Source of the DNA: DATFRX01 sp035630615
GTDB lineage: Bacteria; Actinomycetota; Actinomycetes; Propionibacteriales; Nocardioidaceae
Reading direction: 5' to 3'
NCBI GenBank assembly: GCA_035630615.1
Contig: DASQKI010000051.1
Span: 1 to 64,000 of the forward strand
DNA: 64,000 nucleotides
Positions within the stretch are counted from its first letter, which is position 1, and every line of letters begins with the position of its first letter. Shown here one piece after another: positions 51,128 to 58,928 of this stretch. The notes under the pieces were generated by a model. The model saw only the letters and a program-made list of their open reading frames with translations. It had not been told where the DNA came from and ran no database searches. The translations under genes were made by a program, and so were the position numbers.

Positions 51128-51880
51128 ATGACTGAGCCCTACCGTCTCGTGCTGCTTCGCCACGGCGAAAGTGAGTGGAACGCCAAGAACCTCTTCACCG
51201 GCTGGGTCGACGTGCCGCTCAACGACAAGGGGCGCGCCGAGGCAGCCCGCAGCGCCGACCTGCTGCGCGAGCGGGACCTCTTGCCGGACCTCCTGCACAC
51301 ATCGGTGTTGCGCCGGGCCATCAGGACCGCCGAGATCTGCCTCGACCGCACCGATCGGCACTGGATCCCAGTTCGCCGGTCGTGGCGGCTCAACGAACGG
51401 CATTACGGCGCCCTCCAGGGCAAGGACAAGAAGGCCACGCTCGAGAAGTACGGCGAGGACCAGTTCATGGTGTGGCGCCGGTCGTACGCCACGCCGCCGC
51501 CACCGCTCGACGACGCCGACGAGTACAGCCCGGTGGGCGATCCGCGCTACGCCGACCTACCGGCGGAGCTGATGCCGCGTACGGAGTGCCTCGCCGACGT
51601 GCTCGATCGGATGCTGCCCTACTGGTACGACGCGATCGTCCCCGACCTGCGTCGGGGCGCCACCGTGCTCGTCGCGGCGCATGGCAACTCGCTCCGGGCG
51701 CTGGTCAAGCACCTCGACGACATCAGCGAGGAGGCCGTGATCAACCTCAACATTCCGACCGGCATCCCGCTGCTGTACGAGCTCGACGACGGCCTGCGGC
51801 CGATCCGGCTCGGTGGCGAATACCTCGACCCGCAGGCCGCCGCGGCTGCCATCGAGGCCGTCCGCAGCCAGGGTCGCTAG
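51128..51880 (+). CDS. gpmA: 2,3-bisphosphoglycerate-dependent phosphoglycerate mutase GpmA (250 aa)
   Basis: This histidine-phosphatase glycolytic enzyme has catalytic LLRHGESEWNAKNLFTGW near the start, RSWRLNERHYGALQG, and the second His in VLVAAHGNSLRALVKHLD. Length matches bacterial GpmA. It is the gpm1 neighbour of senX3-regX3 found throughout actinobacteria. The start ATG 51128 is 33 bases after the sulfotransferase. Confidence 0.96.
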   Translation: MTEPYRLVLLRHGESEWNAKNLFTGWVDVPLNDKGRAEAARSADLLRERDLLPDLLHTSVLRRAIRTAEICLDRTDRHWIPVRRSWRLNERHYGALQGKDKKATLEKYGEDQFMVWRRSYATPPPPLDDADEYSPVGDPRYADLPAELMPRTECLADVLDRMLPYWYDAIVPDLRRGATVLVAAHGNSLRALVKHLDDISEEAVINLNIPTGIPLLYELDDGLRPIRLGGEYLDPQAAAAAIEAVRSQGR

Positions 51881-51905
51881 CGGACCGCTCGGGCGCCCCC
51901 TCTTT

Positions 51906-51940
51906 GCGCCGAGATTGCGCGTCTCGCCCACCCTCGGCGC
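51906..51940. repeat. Inverted repeat carrying the GCGCCGAGATTGCGCG word
   Basis: GCGCCGAG (51906-51913) pairs with CTCGGCGC (51933-51940). The left side continues GATTGCGCGTC, identical to the outer stem at 26764, but the matching right half is missing here. It lies between the convergent gpmA and phoU. Confidence 0.75.
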
Positions 51941-51959
51941 GAGGGTTTGTGTGCGCAGG

Positions 51960-52613
51960 TCAGTCGATCGTGATCGGGTGCTCGCCGGTGACGAAGTAGA
52001 CGACGCGGCGGCCCATCGACACCGCGTGGTCGCCGATCCGTTCGTAGTAGCGGCCGAGCAACGCGATGTCGATCGCCGGCTCGACGCCGTAGGCCCAGTC
52101 GTCAGACAGCAGCCGCCGGAACATCGACCGGCGGAGCTGGTCCATCTCGTCGTCCTCTTCGTCCAGCCCCTGGGCCGCCACGACATCGCGGTCGGCGACG
52201 ATGCGAGCGGTGGCGTCGACCATCCGGACCGCGACGTCGGCCATCTGCGACATCGTCGACCGCATGCTCGCGGGGACCGCCTGCTCCGGCATCCGCATCC
52301 GGGCGATCTTCGCGATGTGGACGGCGAGGTCTCCCATCCGCTCCAGGTCAGCCACCATCCGCAGGGTCGCGACCAGCATGCGCAGGTCGCTCGCGACGGG
52401 TTGCTGGGTCGCCAGTAGCTGCAGCGCGTGCTCCTCGATGACCTCGCGGCTGGCGTCGATCTCACGGTCTCCGGAGATGACGGCCTCGGCCGCGGTCTGG
52501 TTGGCGGTCAGGAGGGCATCGGTCGCCTCGTGGACCGCGTCGCGCACCGACGTGGTCATCGCGACGAGGTCGTCGACGATCGCGTCGAGCTGCTCGAAGT
52601 ACAAGTCACGCAT
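51960..52613 (-). CDS. phoU: Phosphate signalling protein PhoU (217 aa)
   Basis: Two homologous three-helix PhoU repeats are present. The first contains DREIDASREVIEEHALQLLATQQPVASDLRMLVATLRMVADLERMGD, with the metal-binding E/DxxxD pattern. The second ends IDIALLGRYYERIGDHAVSMGRRVVYFVTGE. PhoU restrains the Pst importer and keeps SenX3 in the inactive state when phosphate is ample. ATG 52613 is the family start. It is divergent from senX3, and a Pho box lies between them. Confidence 0.95.
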   Translation of the reverse strand: MRDLYFEQLDAIVDDLVAMTTSVRDAVHEATDALLTANQTAAEAVISGDREIDASREVIEEHALQLLATQQPVASDLRMLVATLRMVADLERMGDLAVHIAKIARMRMPEQAVPASMRSTMSQMADVAVRMVDATARIVADRDVVAAQGLDEEDDEMDQLRRSMFRRLLSDDWAYGVEPAIDIALLGRYYERIGDHAVSMGRRVVYFVTGEHPITID

Positions 52614-52635
52614 GGCACCAACGGTAGGGAACGAG

Positions 52636-52679
52636 GGTGACCGGCAGGCGACCTGCCGTGAACGCGGCGTGAACAATCA
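52636..52679. promoter_or_regulatory. Pho box between phoU and senX3
   Basis: GTGAAC occurs at 52658-52663 and again at 52669-52674, 11 bp apart. On the minus strand this is GTTCACGCCGC followed by GTTCACGGCAG. A weaker GTGACC lies near 52637. A separate GTGAAC is at 52722-52727. It suits autoregulation of senX3-regX3 and phoU. Confidence 0.7.
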
Positions 52680-52746
52680 TCGAAACCGCAGGTCAGCGGT
52701 GCCGGTTGGAGCGAAGGGTTGGTGAACGGCGCCGTACGATCGAGTC

Positions 52747-53955
52747 GTGGACGGAACCTTCGCCACCCTCGCGGGAACCGCGGTCGGCGTCCTTCTCGGT
52801 GCCGGCGCGGTGCTGGCATGGCGGCTCAGTGAGCGGCAGCAGGCGGCCGTGCCGGCGCAGCTGGCGTCGCCGGTGCCGGTCGGAGTGGCGTCCGTCCTGA
52901 CCGTCTTGCGGTCGTCGGCGGTGCTCGTCGACGAGAACGACGTCGTCCTCAAGGCCTCGGCACCGGCGTACGCGCTCGGCCTCGTACGTGGCGACCGCAT
53001 CGTGCCCGACGACCTGGTCAGGCTGGTCCACGTCGTGCGGTCGACCGGCGAGATCCGCGAGGCCGAGCTCACCATGCTGCGGGAGCGGTCGTCGCTGCCG
53101 ATGCAGGTCGTGGCTCGGGTCGCGCCACTCGGGTCGCGCCTCGTGCTCGTGCTGGCCGACGACCGCACGCGAGAGCGGCGCGTGGAGTCGATCCGCCGAG
53201 ACTTCGTGGCCAACGTGAGCCACGAGTTGAAAACTCCGGTCGGTGCACTAAACCTGCTCGCCGAGGCGGTGGGCGAGGCCGCCGACGATCCGGAGGCCGT
53301 GCGTCGGTTCGCGGGCCGCATGCAAACCGAGAGCGACCGACTGACCCGACTCGTCCAGCAGATCATCGAGCTGTCGCGGTTGCAGGGTGACGAGCTGATC
53401 GATGCTCCCGTCGGCGTACGGATCGAGGCCGTCGTCGAGAGCGCACTCGACCGCAGCCGTACCGACGCCGAGTCCAAGGACATCGACATCGCCGCGCGCC
53501 TCGACAACGATCTGATCGTGTTCGGCAGCGAAGACCAGCTCCTCGTGGCGATCAGCAACCTGATCGAAAACGCCGTCGCCTATAGCCCCGAGGGCTCGCG
53601 CGTTGCTGTCATGGCGCAACGCCGCGACCGGGTCGGGACGCTCGGCCGCACCGTGGAGGTGACGGTAAGCGACCAAGGCATCGGCATCCCCGAAGGCGAG
53701 ATCGATCGGATCTTCGAGCGTTTCTATCGCCTCGACCCGGCCCGATCCCGTGCCACCGGCGGCACCGGACTCGGACTGTCGATCGTCAAGCACGTCGCTG
53801 CCAGCCACGGTGGCGACATCGTCGTCTGGAGCGAGCCCGGCCAGGGTTCCTCATTCACCTTGCGGCTACCGCTGGCCGAAGCTGCCGCAGTTGACCGATC
53901 AACTCATCCACTCGCGACCCAGCCCGAACGCCAACAACAGGAGGCACAGTCGTGA
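52747..53955 (+). CDS. senX3: Sensor histidine kinase SenX3 (402 aa)
   Basis: A membrane helix at residues 5-25 is followed by a PAS-like domain (about 45-135), a dimerisation domain with phospho-acceptor His159 in FVANVSHELKTPVGAL, and an ATPase domain (N box LIENAVAYSPEGS; GTGLGLSIVKHVAA). It senses low phosphate through the Pst/PhoU complex and phosphorylates RegX3. GTG 52747 is the start. The stop overlaps the regX3 GTG by four bases. Confidence 0.95.
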   Translation: MDGTFATLAGTAVGVLLGAGAVLAWRLSERQQAAVPAQLASPVPVGVASVLTVLRSSAVLVDENDVVLKASAPAYALGLVRGDRIVPDDLVRLVHVVRSTGEIREAELTMLRERSSLPMQVVARVAPLGSRLVLVLADDRTRERRVESIRRDFVANVSHELKTPVGALNLLAEAVGEAADDPEAVRRFAGRMQTESDRLTRLVQQIIELSRLQGDELIDAPVGVRIEAVVESALDRSRTDAESKDIDIAARLDNDLIVFGSEDQLLVAISNLIENAVAYSPEGSRVAVMAQRRDRVGTLGRTVEVTVSDQGIGIPEGEIDRIFERFYRLDPARSRATGGTGLGLSIVKHVAASHGGDIVVWSEPGQGSSFTLRLPLAEAAAVDRSTHPLATQPERQQQEAQS

Positions 53956-54629
53956 CCCGCGTACTCGTGGTCGAGGACGAGGACAGCTACAGCGATGCCC
54001 TGGCGTACATGCTCCGGAAAGAGGGATACGAGGTCTCGGTCGCGCAGACCGGGCCGGACGCGCTGTCCGACTTCGAACGCAACGGTGCCGACATCGTGCT
54101 GCTCGACCTGATGCTGCCCGGCCTCCCCGGCACCGAGGTATGTCGGCAGCTTCGCCAGATGTCCAATGTGCCGGTCATCATGGTCAGCGCCAAGGACGCC
54201 GAGGTCGACAAGGTCGTCGGGCTGGAGTTGGGGGCCGACGACTACGTCACCAAGCCCTACAGCCCGCGTGAGCTGGTCGCCAGGATCCGCGCCGTGCTGC
54301 GACGCGGGAACGACGCCGACGTGGCTCCGTCGACGCTGGAGTCGGGCCAGGTCCGGATGGATGTCGAACGCCACGTGGTGAGCGTCAACGGCGACGACGT
54401 CCGGTTGCCGCTCAAGGAGTTCGAGCTGCTCGAGATGTTCTTGCGCAACACCGGTCGCGTGCTGACCCGCGGGCAGCTGATCGACCGGGTCTGGGGAGCC
54501 GACTATGTCGGAGACACCAAGACGCTCGACGTCCACGTGAAGCGGCTGCGGGCCAAGATCGAGCCCGACCCGGGCCACCCTCGTTACCTCGTCACCGTGC
54601 GGGGGCTGGGTTACAAGTACGAGGCCTAG
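53952..54629 (+). CDS. regX3: Response regulator RegX3 (225 aa)
   Basis: The receiver domain has acidic pocket VVEDEDS, phospho-acceptor Asp52 in IVLLDLMLPG and Lys in YVTKPYS. The C-terminal OmpR winged helix has LPLKEFELLEMFLRNTGRVLTR and DTKTLDVHVKRLRAKIE. It binds GTTCACC-like direct repeats to turn on phosphate-starvation genes. Candidate sites are at 14714-14757 and 52636-52679. The last codon and the convergent lipoprotein share a CTAG palindrome that contains both stop codons. Confidence 0.95.
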   Translation: MTRVLVVEDEDSYSDALAYMLRKEGYEVSVAQTGPDALSDFERNGADIVLLDLMLPGLPGTEVCRQLRQMSNVPVIMVSAKDAEVDKVVGLELGADDYVTKPYSPRELVARIRAVLRRGNDADVAPSTLESGQVRMDVERHVVSVNGDDVRLPLKEFELLEMFLRNTGRVLTRGQLIDRVWGADYVGDTKTLDVHVKRLRAKIEPDPGHPRYLVTVRGLGYKYEA

Positions 54630-55171
54630 GGCGCCGGCGCCTCGGCGACCTCCTCGTACATCTCGGTGCGCACGACCACCGGGATATCGAGCTCGACCGG
54701 CGCGACGGCGGCATCGAAGGAGAAGATCGCGGTCACCATGTCGCCAGCGGCGACGTTGTCGTCGGACACGGTCGCGATGGCCTCGTCGCCGAGCTTGAGC
54801 GGCTGGTCGGGCTCGAGGACGACCTCGTCGGCCAGCGTCGAGTCGACCGCCTCGTCACCGAGCGTGGTGATCGTCAAGTCGTCGAGCGTCACCGACGAGG
54901 GCGCCTCGTCGTCATCGTCGAAGTCGCCCGGGTTGAGCAGCAGCGTGGCCGACACGGTGCCGGTGCCGTCGCCGTTGTCGACGATCAGGGCATTGAGCAC
55001 GTCGACGCCGCCGCCGCGAGCGTTGGAGCCGATGCCCGCGTCGTAGACGGCGTTGGTCTGGGCGTCGGAGCCGGTGTCGGCGCACCCGGAGATGGCCGCG
55101 ACGGCGCAACCGGCGGCGAGCAGGCCCGACCAGCGCAGTTTGCTGGGCGTCGAACCCGGTATGATTGGCAC
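54626..55171 (-). CDS. LpqE-like lipoprotein (181 aa)
   Basis: A lipoprotein signal ends in the lipobox AAISGC near residue 29, so the mature protein is anchored by Cys29. The mature domain has an acidic, beta-rich sequence with TNAVYDAGIGSNARGGGVDVLNA, the LpqE opening. The place next to divergent carD is that of LpqE (Rv3584) in mycobacteria. The role is uncertain; LpqE-type proteins have been placed near copper-chaperone-like folds. Its stop overlaps that of regX3. Confidence 0.85.
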   Translation of the reverse strand: MPIIPGSTPSKLRWSGLLAAGCAVAAISGCADTGSDAQTNAVYDAGIGSNARGGGVDVLNALIVDNGDGTGTVSATLLLNPGDFDDDDEAPSSVTLDDLTITTLGDEAVDSTLADEVVLEPDQPLKLGDEAIATVSDDNVAAGDMVTAIFSFDAAVAPVELDIPVVVRTEMYEEVAEAPAP

Positions 55172-55360
55172 GGACCCACTCCTTCGGATGGCGTGTCAGC
55201 GCGCACAGCTTACCGACGGCTTGCGGCCTTGATGCCGCCGGCTGGCGTCATCGCGGCCGGCCGCTGTGACACTTACGTGCGAGACATGGATCGACGTGTT
55301 TGTCAAGCCCCAATTAGGTGTCTGACCTGCGGAAACACCAAATCCGGGTGACTCGATACG

Positions 55361-55369
55361 TGTTAGAAT
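55361..55369 (+). promoter_or_regulatory. Extended -10 promoter of carD
   Basis: TGTTAGAAT at 55361-55369 has the extended -10 TGn followed by TAGAAT, 23 bp before the carD ATG. No clear -35 is present, consistent with an extended -10 promoter, although this is a by-eye call. Confidence 0.5.
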
Positions 55370-55391
55370 GGTCACTAGGAAGGGGTCATAC

Positions 55392-55877
55392 ATGACTTTC
55401 ACTGTCGGCGAAACGGTCGTTTACCCGAACCACGGAGCGGCCGTCATCGAGAACATCGAAACCCGACAGATCAAGGGCGAGGACAAGGCCTACCTCGTGC
55501 TGCGAATCGTCGCACAAAACGACCTAGTCGTTCGCGTGCCGGCGTGCAACCTTGATCTGGTCGGTGTTCGAGACGTGGTTGACCAGGATGGTCTCGAGCG
55601 TGTCTTCGACGTGCTGCGCGAAGAGCACGCCGAGGAGCCCACCAACTGGTCGCGGCGCTACAAGGCAAACCTGGAGAAGCTGCACTCGGGCGACGTACTC
55701 AAGGTCGCTCAGGTGGTTCGTGACCTGTGGCGGCGCGAGCAAGACCGCGGACTCTCGGCCGGTGAGAAGCGCATGCTGGCCAAGGCTCGTCAGATCCTGG
55801 TGTCGGAGCTGGCGCTGGCAGAGCACACCAACGAAGACAAGGCCGAGGCCCTGCTCGACGAGGTGCTCGCCCGCTGA
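55392..55877 (+). CDS. carD: RNA polymerase-binding regulator CarD (161 aa)
   Basis: An N-terminal Tudor-like RNA polymerase-interacting domain (FTVGETVVYPNHGAAVIENIE near residues 2-22) is followed by a helical DNA-binding domain. RRYKANLEKLHSGDVLKVAQVVRDLW contains the conserved Trp that wedges at the -10 boundary. CarD stabilises open complexes at rRNA and many other promoters and is essential in mycobacteria. ATG 55392 has AAGGGG upstream. A rho-independent terminator follows at once. Confidence 0.97.
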   Translation: MTFTVGETVVYPNHGAAVIENIETRQIKGEDKAYLVLRIVAQNDLVVRVPACNLDLVGVRDVVDQDGLERVFDVLREEHAEEPTNWSRRYKANLEKLHSGDVLKVAQVVRDLWRREQDRGLSAGEKRMLAKARQILVSELALAEHTNEDKAEALLDEVLAR

Positions 55878-55899
55878 GGTGATTCGTCCTAACGGCTGA

Positions 55900-55924
55900 G
55901 GCCCCGGTGTTTCCGGGGCCTTTG
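55900..55924 (+). terminator. Rho-independent terminator after carD
   Basis: GGCCCCGG (55900-55907) and CCGGGGCC (55913-55920) form an 8-bp stem with loop TGTTT, followed by TTTG. It lies between carD and ispD, although both are on the same strand. Confidence 0.8.
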
Positions 55925-55983
55925 TCATGTCGGCGCAACGACGGCGAGCGACACCCTGCAGGCGACCGGGGAGGAGAGGCGAC

Positions 55984-56676
55984 ATGAGTACGGCGGCGAT
56001 CGTGCCGGCTGCGGGCGACGGCCTACGCCTCGGCGCCGATCGTCCGAAGGCTCTGGTGTCGCTGGCTGGTGAGCCGCTGGTGGTGCACGCGCTCCGCGGC
56101 CTCCGAGCGAGTGAGGTCGTCGACCGCGTCATCGTCGCGGCTCCGATCGCGGCCGGCGACGAGCTGCGGGCGGCGCTTCCCAGCGAGTGGAACGGGTGGG
56201 TCCGGGTGATCGACGGCGGCGCGACCCGCCAGGCATCGGTGGCTGCCGGACTAGAGGCGCTATCGCACGACCACGACCTGGTGTTGGTCCACGATGCCGC
56301 TCGCGCGTTGGTGCCGCCGGCTGTGGTGGTTCGGGTCGTCGATGCCCTTCTCGGTGGCGCCGACGCCGTCATCCCCGTGCTTGCGATGGCAGACACCGTC
56401 AAGCGGGTACGCGGCGGCGTCGTCCTCGAGACGGTCGACCGCGCCGAGCTGTACGCGGTCCAAACCCCGCAAGGCTTCCAGCGCCGGATCCTCGCCGCCG
56501 TCCATGCCGCCGCGGTCGACTCCGACGCACCGGCGACCGACGACGCTGCGCTGGTCGAACGTGCCGGTGGCGAGGTGTGCGCCGTCGACGGCGACTCCGA
56601 GGCGTTCAAGATCACCCGGCCTCTCGACTTGGCTCTAGCCGAGGCGGTCCTCCGTTCGCGGCGCCACTCCCTCTAG
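55984..56676 (+). CDS. ispD: 2-C-methyl-D-erythritol 4-phosphate cytidylyltransferase IspD (230 aa)
   Basis: This is the third enzyme of the MEP isoprenoid pathway: CTP plus methylerythritol phosphate gives CDP-ME. Nucleotide loop VPAAGDGLRLGADRPKAL is at the start, then LVLVHDAARALVPP, the substrate-contact region DTVKRV, and DAPATDDAALVERAG. Length is normal. ATG 55984 has GGGGAGGAGAGG upstream. In mycobacteria carD-ispD-ispF are consecutive in one direction; here ispF is on the opposite strand. Confidence 0.95.
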   Translation: MSTAAIVPAAGDGLRLGADRPKALVSLAGEPLVVHALRGLRASEVVDRVIVAAPIAAGDELRAALPSEWNGWVRVIDGGATRQASVAAGLEALSHDHDLVLVHDAARALVPPAVVVRVVDALLGGADAVIPVLAMADTVKRVRGGVVLETVDRAELYAVQTPQGFQRRILAAVHAAAVDSDAPATDDAALVERAGGEVCAVDGDSEAFKITRPLDLALAEAVLRSRRHSL

Positions 56677-56677
56677 C

Positions 56678-56763
56678 GCCGAGATTGCGCGCCCTGCCCG
56701 GTGGGTGGGCAGGACGCGCAATCTCGGTGCGAGCCAGTGGGCAGGACGCGCAATCTCGGCGCG
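56678..56763. repeat. Triple copy of the GCGCCGAGATTGCGCG word as hairpins
   Basis: GCGCCGAGATTGCGCG begins at about 56678. Inverted copies (CGCGCAATCTCGG) lie near 56715-56733 and again near 56747-56763. The inner GCCCTGCCC/GGGCAGG also pairs. Two mutually exclusive stems can form. It lies between the 3' ends of ispD and ispF. Confidence 0.85.
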
Positions 56764-56813
56764 AGGACCGGTCGGGCCCGCGGGAGGACGGGTCGGGCCG
56801 GCGCGGGGGCCGG

Positions 56814-57308
56814 TTAGGCCGGCGCGACGATCGCGATCGCGATGGCGGCGATGCCCTCACCGCGACCGGTCAGCCCGAGTCCGTCGGTAGTCGTCGCCGT
56901 CAGATGCACCGGCGCCCGGCAGGCGGCGGCGAGCGCCGACTCCGCTTCGGCCCGTCGGGCGCCGAGGCGCGGTCGGTCGCCGATCAGCTGGACCGCGACG
57001 TTGCCGATCACGTAACCCGCGTCGCGCACGCGCCGAGCCGTCTCGCCGAGCAGCGCAACGCCGGACGCGTCGGCCCAGCGCGGGTCGGACGTGCCGAAGG
57101 TGCTGCCCAGGTCGCCCATCGCCGCCGCCGACAGCAGCGCGTCGCATGCCGCGTGGGCGACGACGTCGCCGTCGGAGTGGCCGACCGGGCCGTCCGGTTC
57201 GTCCGGCCACTGCAGCCCGGCGATCCGCATCGGGCGGCCGGGGGCTAGGGCATGGACGTCGGTGCCGACGCCGACGAGTGGCAGCGCCGGCTGGTCCGAA
57301 GAGGTCAC
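56814..57308 (-). CDS. ispF: 2-C-methyl-D-erythritol 2,4-cyclodiphosphate synthase IspF (164 aa)
   Basis: This trimeric MEP-pathway enzyme has metal ligands in GVGTDVHAL (Asp, His) and GHSDGDVVAHAACDALL (His). GDLGSTFGTSDPRW and the C-terminal TTTDGLGLTGRGEGIAAIA are conserved. The start is GTG 57308, or the adjacent GTG 57311. The gene overlaps the upstream part of a divergent frame, whose own start is taken at 57354. It is convergent to ispD across the repeat at 56678-56763. Confidence 0.94.
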   Translation of the reverse strand: MTSSDQPALPLVGVGTDVHALAPGRPMRIAGLQWPDEPDGPVGHSDGDVVAHAACDALLSAAAMGDLGSTFGTSDPRWADASGVALLGETARRVRDAGYVIGNVAVQLIGDRPRLGARRAEAESALAAACRAPVHLTATTTDGLGLTGRGEGIAAIAIAIVAPA

Positions 57309-57353
57309 CACATCGTCATCCTCCCGCACCCACCGCAGTGCCACGATGGAGAG

Positions 57354-58868
57354 GTGGATCGCCAGACACTGCTTCGGGCGGCGGTCGCCGGTGGAGTCGC
57401 CGGCGCCGCCGGGCTCGCCGTCGCCGAGTTGGCTGCCGGTCTCTTGCACACGCGGCTGTCGCCGGCGCTCGCGGTCGGCGAGGCGATCATCGAGCTGACA
57501 CCGGGACAGGTCGCCGAGCAGGCGATCGGCGCCGTGGGGTCGGCTGACAAGCCGCTGCTCGTCACGGGCGTGCTGGTCGGTGTCGTCGTCGCGTCGATGC
57601 TGGCGGGCATCGTCGGCTCGTATCGGCGCGGCGCTGGCGCCGCGCTCCTGATCGGACTGACCGCGATCGCCGGGATCGCCGTCATGACCCGTGACGACTC
57701 CCGCCCCGTCGACGTCATGCCCGTGATCGCCGGCGCCGCGGCCGGACTTCTGGTTTACCGCTGGTTGCTCGGCCGGGCCATGGAGGCTTCGGCCGCAGAT
57801 GCCGACGCTCTCACCCGACGACAGTTCCTGCGCGCGACCGGCGTCGCGGTCGCAGGCGCCGCGGTGGTTGGCGGGCTTGGCCGGTGGGCGACCGAAGCCC
57901 GACGTTCGGTAGAGCGGGCGCGCGACGCGTTGCGACTGCGGCTGCGTACGCCAGCAACTCCGGCCGGCGCCGATCTCGGTGTGGACGGCTTGACGTCCTG
58001 GGTCACCCCCAACGACGACTTCTATCGCATCGACACGACACTGTCGCCGCCACTGGTCAAGCCTGACGACTGGGAGTTGCGCATTCACGGCATGGTCGAC
58101 CGTGAGCTGACCCTGACTTATCAGGATCTGGTCGAACGGGGGCTCTCGAACGCCTGGGTCACGCTGTGCTGTGTGAGCAACCCGGTCGGCGGCGACCTGA
58201 TCTCCAACGCGTGGTGGAGCGGCGTACGCATCGACGACCTGCTCGCGGAGGTCGGCGTCAGTCCGGACGCCGACGCGCTGCTGTCGACGTCGCACGACGG
58301 CTGGACCTGCGGCACCCCGCTGGCGGCGTTGACCGACGGCCGCGACGCGTTGCTGGCGATCGCGATGAACGGCGAGCCGCTTCCGATCGAGCACGGATTC
58401 CCGGTCCGGATGGTCGTGCCCGGCCTCTATGGGTTCGTGTCGGCGACGAAGTGGGTCGTCGAGTGGGAGGTCACCCGATTCGATGACTTCGATGCGTACT
58501 GGACCGAGCGCGGCTGGTCGGAGGAGGCGCCGGTCAAGACGCAGTCGCGGATCGACACCCCGCGGTCGGGCGACTCGGTCGACGCCGGCACGGTGACGGT
58601 CGGCGGCGTGGCGTGGGCGCAGCATCGCGGCATCGAGCGGGTCGAGCTGCGGGTCGACGACGGTGACTGGACGCCGGCCCGGCTGGCGGCCGATCCGTCC
58701 ATCGACACCTGGGTGCAGTGGGTCGTCGAGTGGGACGCCGAGCCCGGCGACCATGTGCTGGCGGTCCGGGCCACCGACGCCGAAGGCGACACGCAGACCG
58801 GCGACGTGGCCGATGTCGTCCCCGACGGCGCCACCGGCTGGCACAGCGTCGAGGTCTCCGTCGACTGA
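57354..58868 (+). CDS. Membrane-bound sulfite-oxidase-family molybdoenzyme (504 aa)
   Basis: The N-terminal 140 residues form about four membrane segments (LLRAAVAGGVAGAAGLAVAE, LLVTGVLVGVVVASMLAGIVG, AALLIGLTAIAGIAVM and others). A twin-arginine-like stretch, TRRQFLRATGVAVAGAAVVGG, follows at about residues 153-173. Then comes a molybdopterin domain with TLCCVSNPVGG; Cys273 is the likely molybdenum ligand. The C-terminal domain is of the Mo-co dimerisation type (TVGGVAWAQHRGIERVELRVDDGDW). Members oxidise sulfite or reduce S/N-oxides. GTG 57354 starts the first helix. Confidence 0.88.
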   Translation: MDRQTLLRAAVAGGVAGAAGLAVAELAAGLLHTRLSPALAVGEAIIELTPGQVAEQAIGAVGSADKPLLVTGVLVGVVVASMLAGIVGSYRRGAGAALLIGLTAIAGIAVMTRDDSRPVDVMPVIAGAAAGLLVYRWLLGRAMEASAADADALTRRQFLRATGVAVAGAAVVGGLGRWATEARRSVERARDALRLRLRTPATPAGADLGVDGLTSWVTPNDDFYRIDTTLSPPLVKPDDWELRIHGMVDRELTLTYQDLVERGLSNAWVTLCCVSNPVGGDLISNAWWSGVRIDDLLAEVGVSPDADALLSTSHDGWTCGTPLAALTDGRDALLAIAMNGEPLPIEHGFPVRMVVPGLYGFVSATKWVVEWEVTRFDDFDAYWTERGWSEEAPVKTQSRIDTPRSGDSVDAGTVTVGGVAWAQHRGIERVELRVDDGDWTPARLAADPSIDTWVQWVVEWDAEPGDHVLAVRATDAEGDTQTGDVADVVPDGATGWHSVEVSVD

Positions 58869-58928
58869 CGCGTACTGGGGAGGCCTGCGCCAATCGCGCC
58901 AGCGCACCGAGCCGTCGATGCAGCGGCG

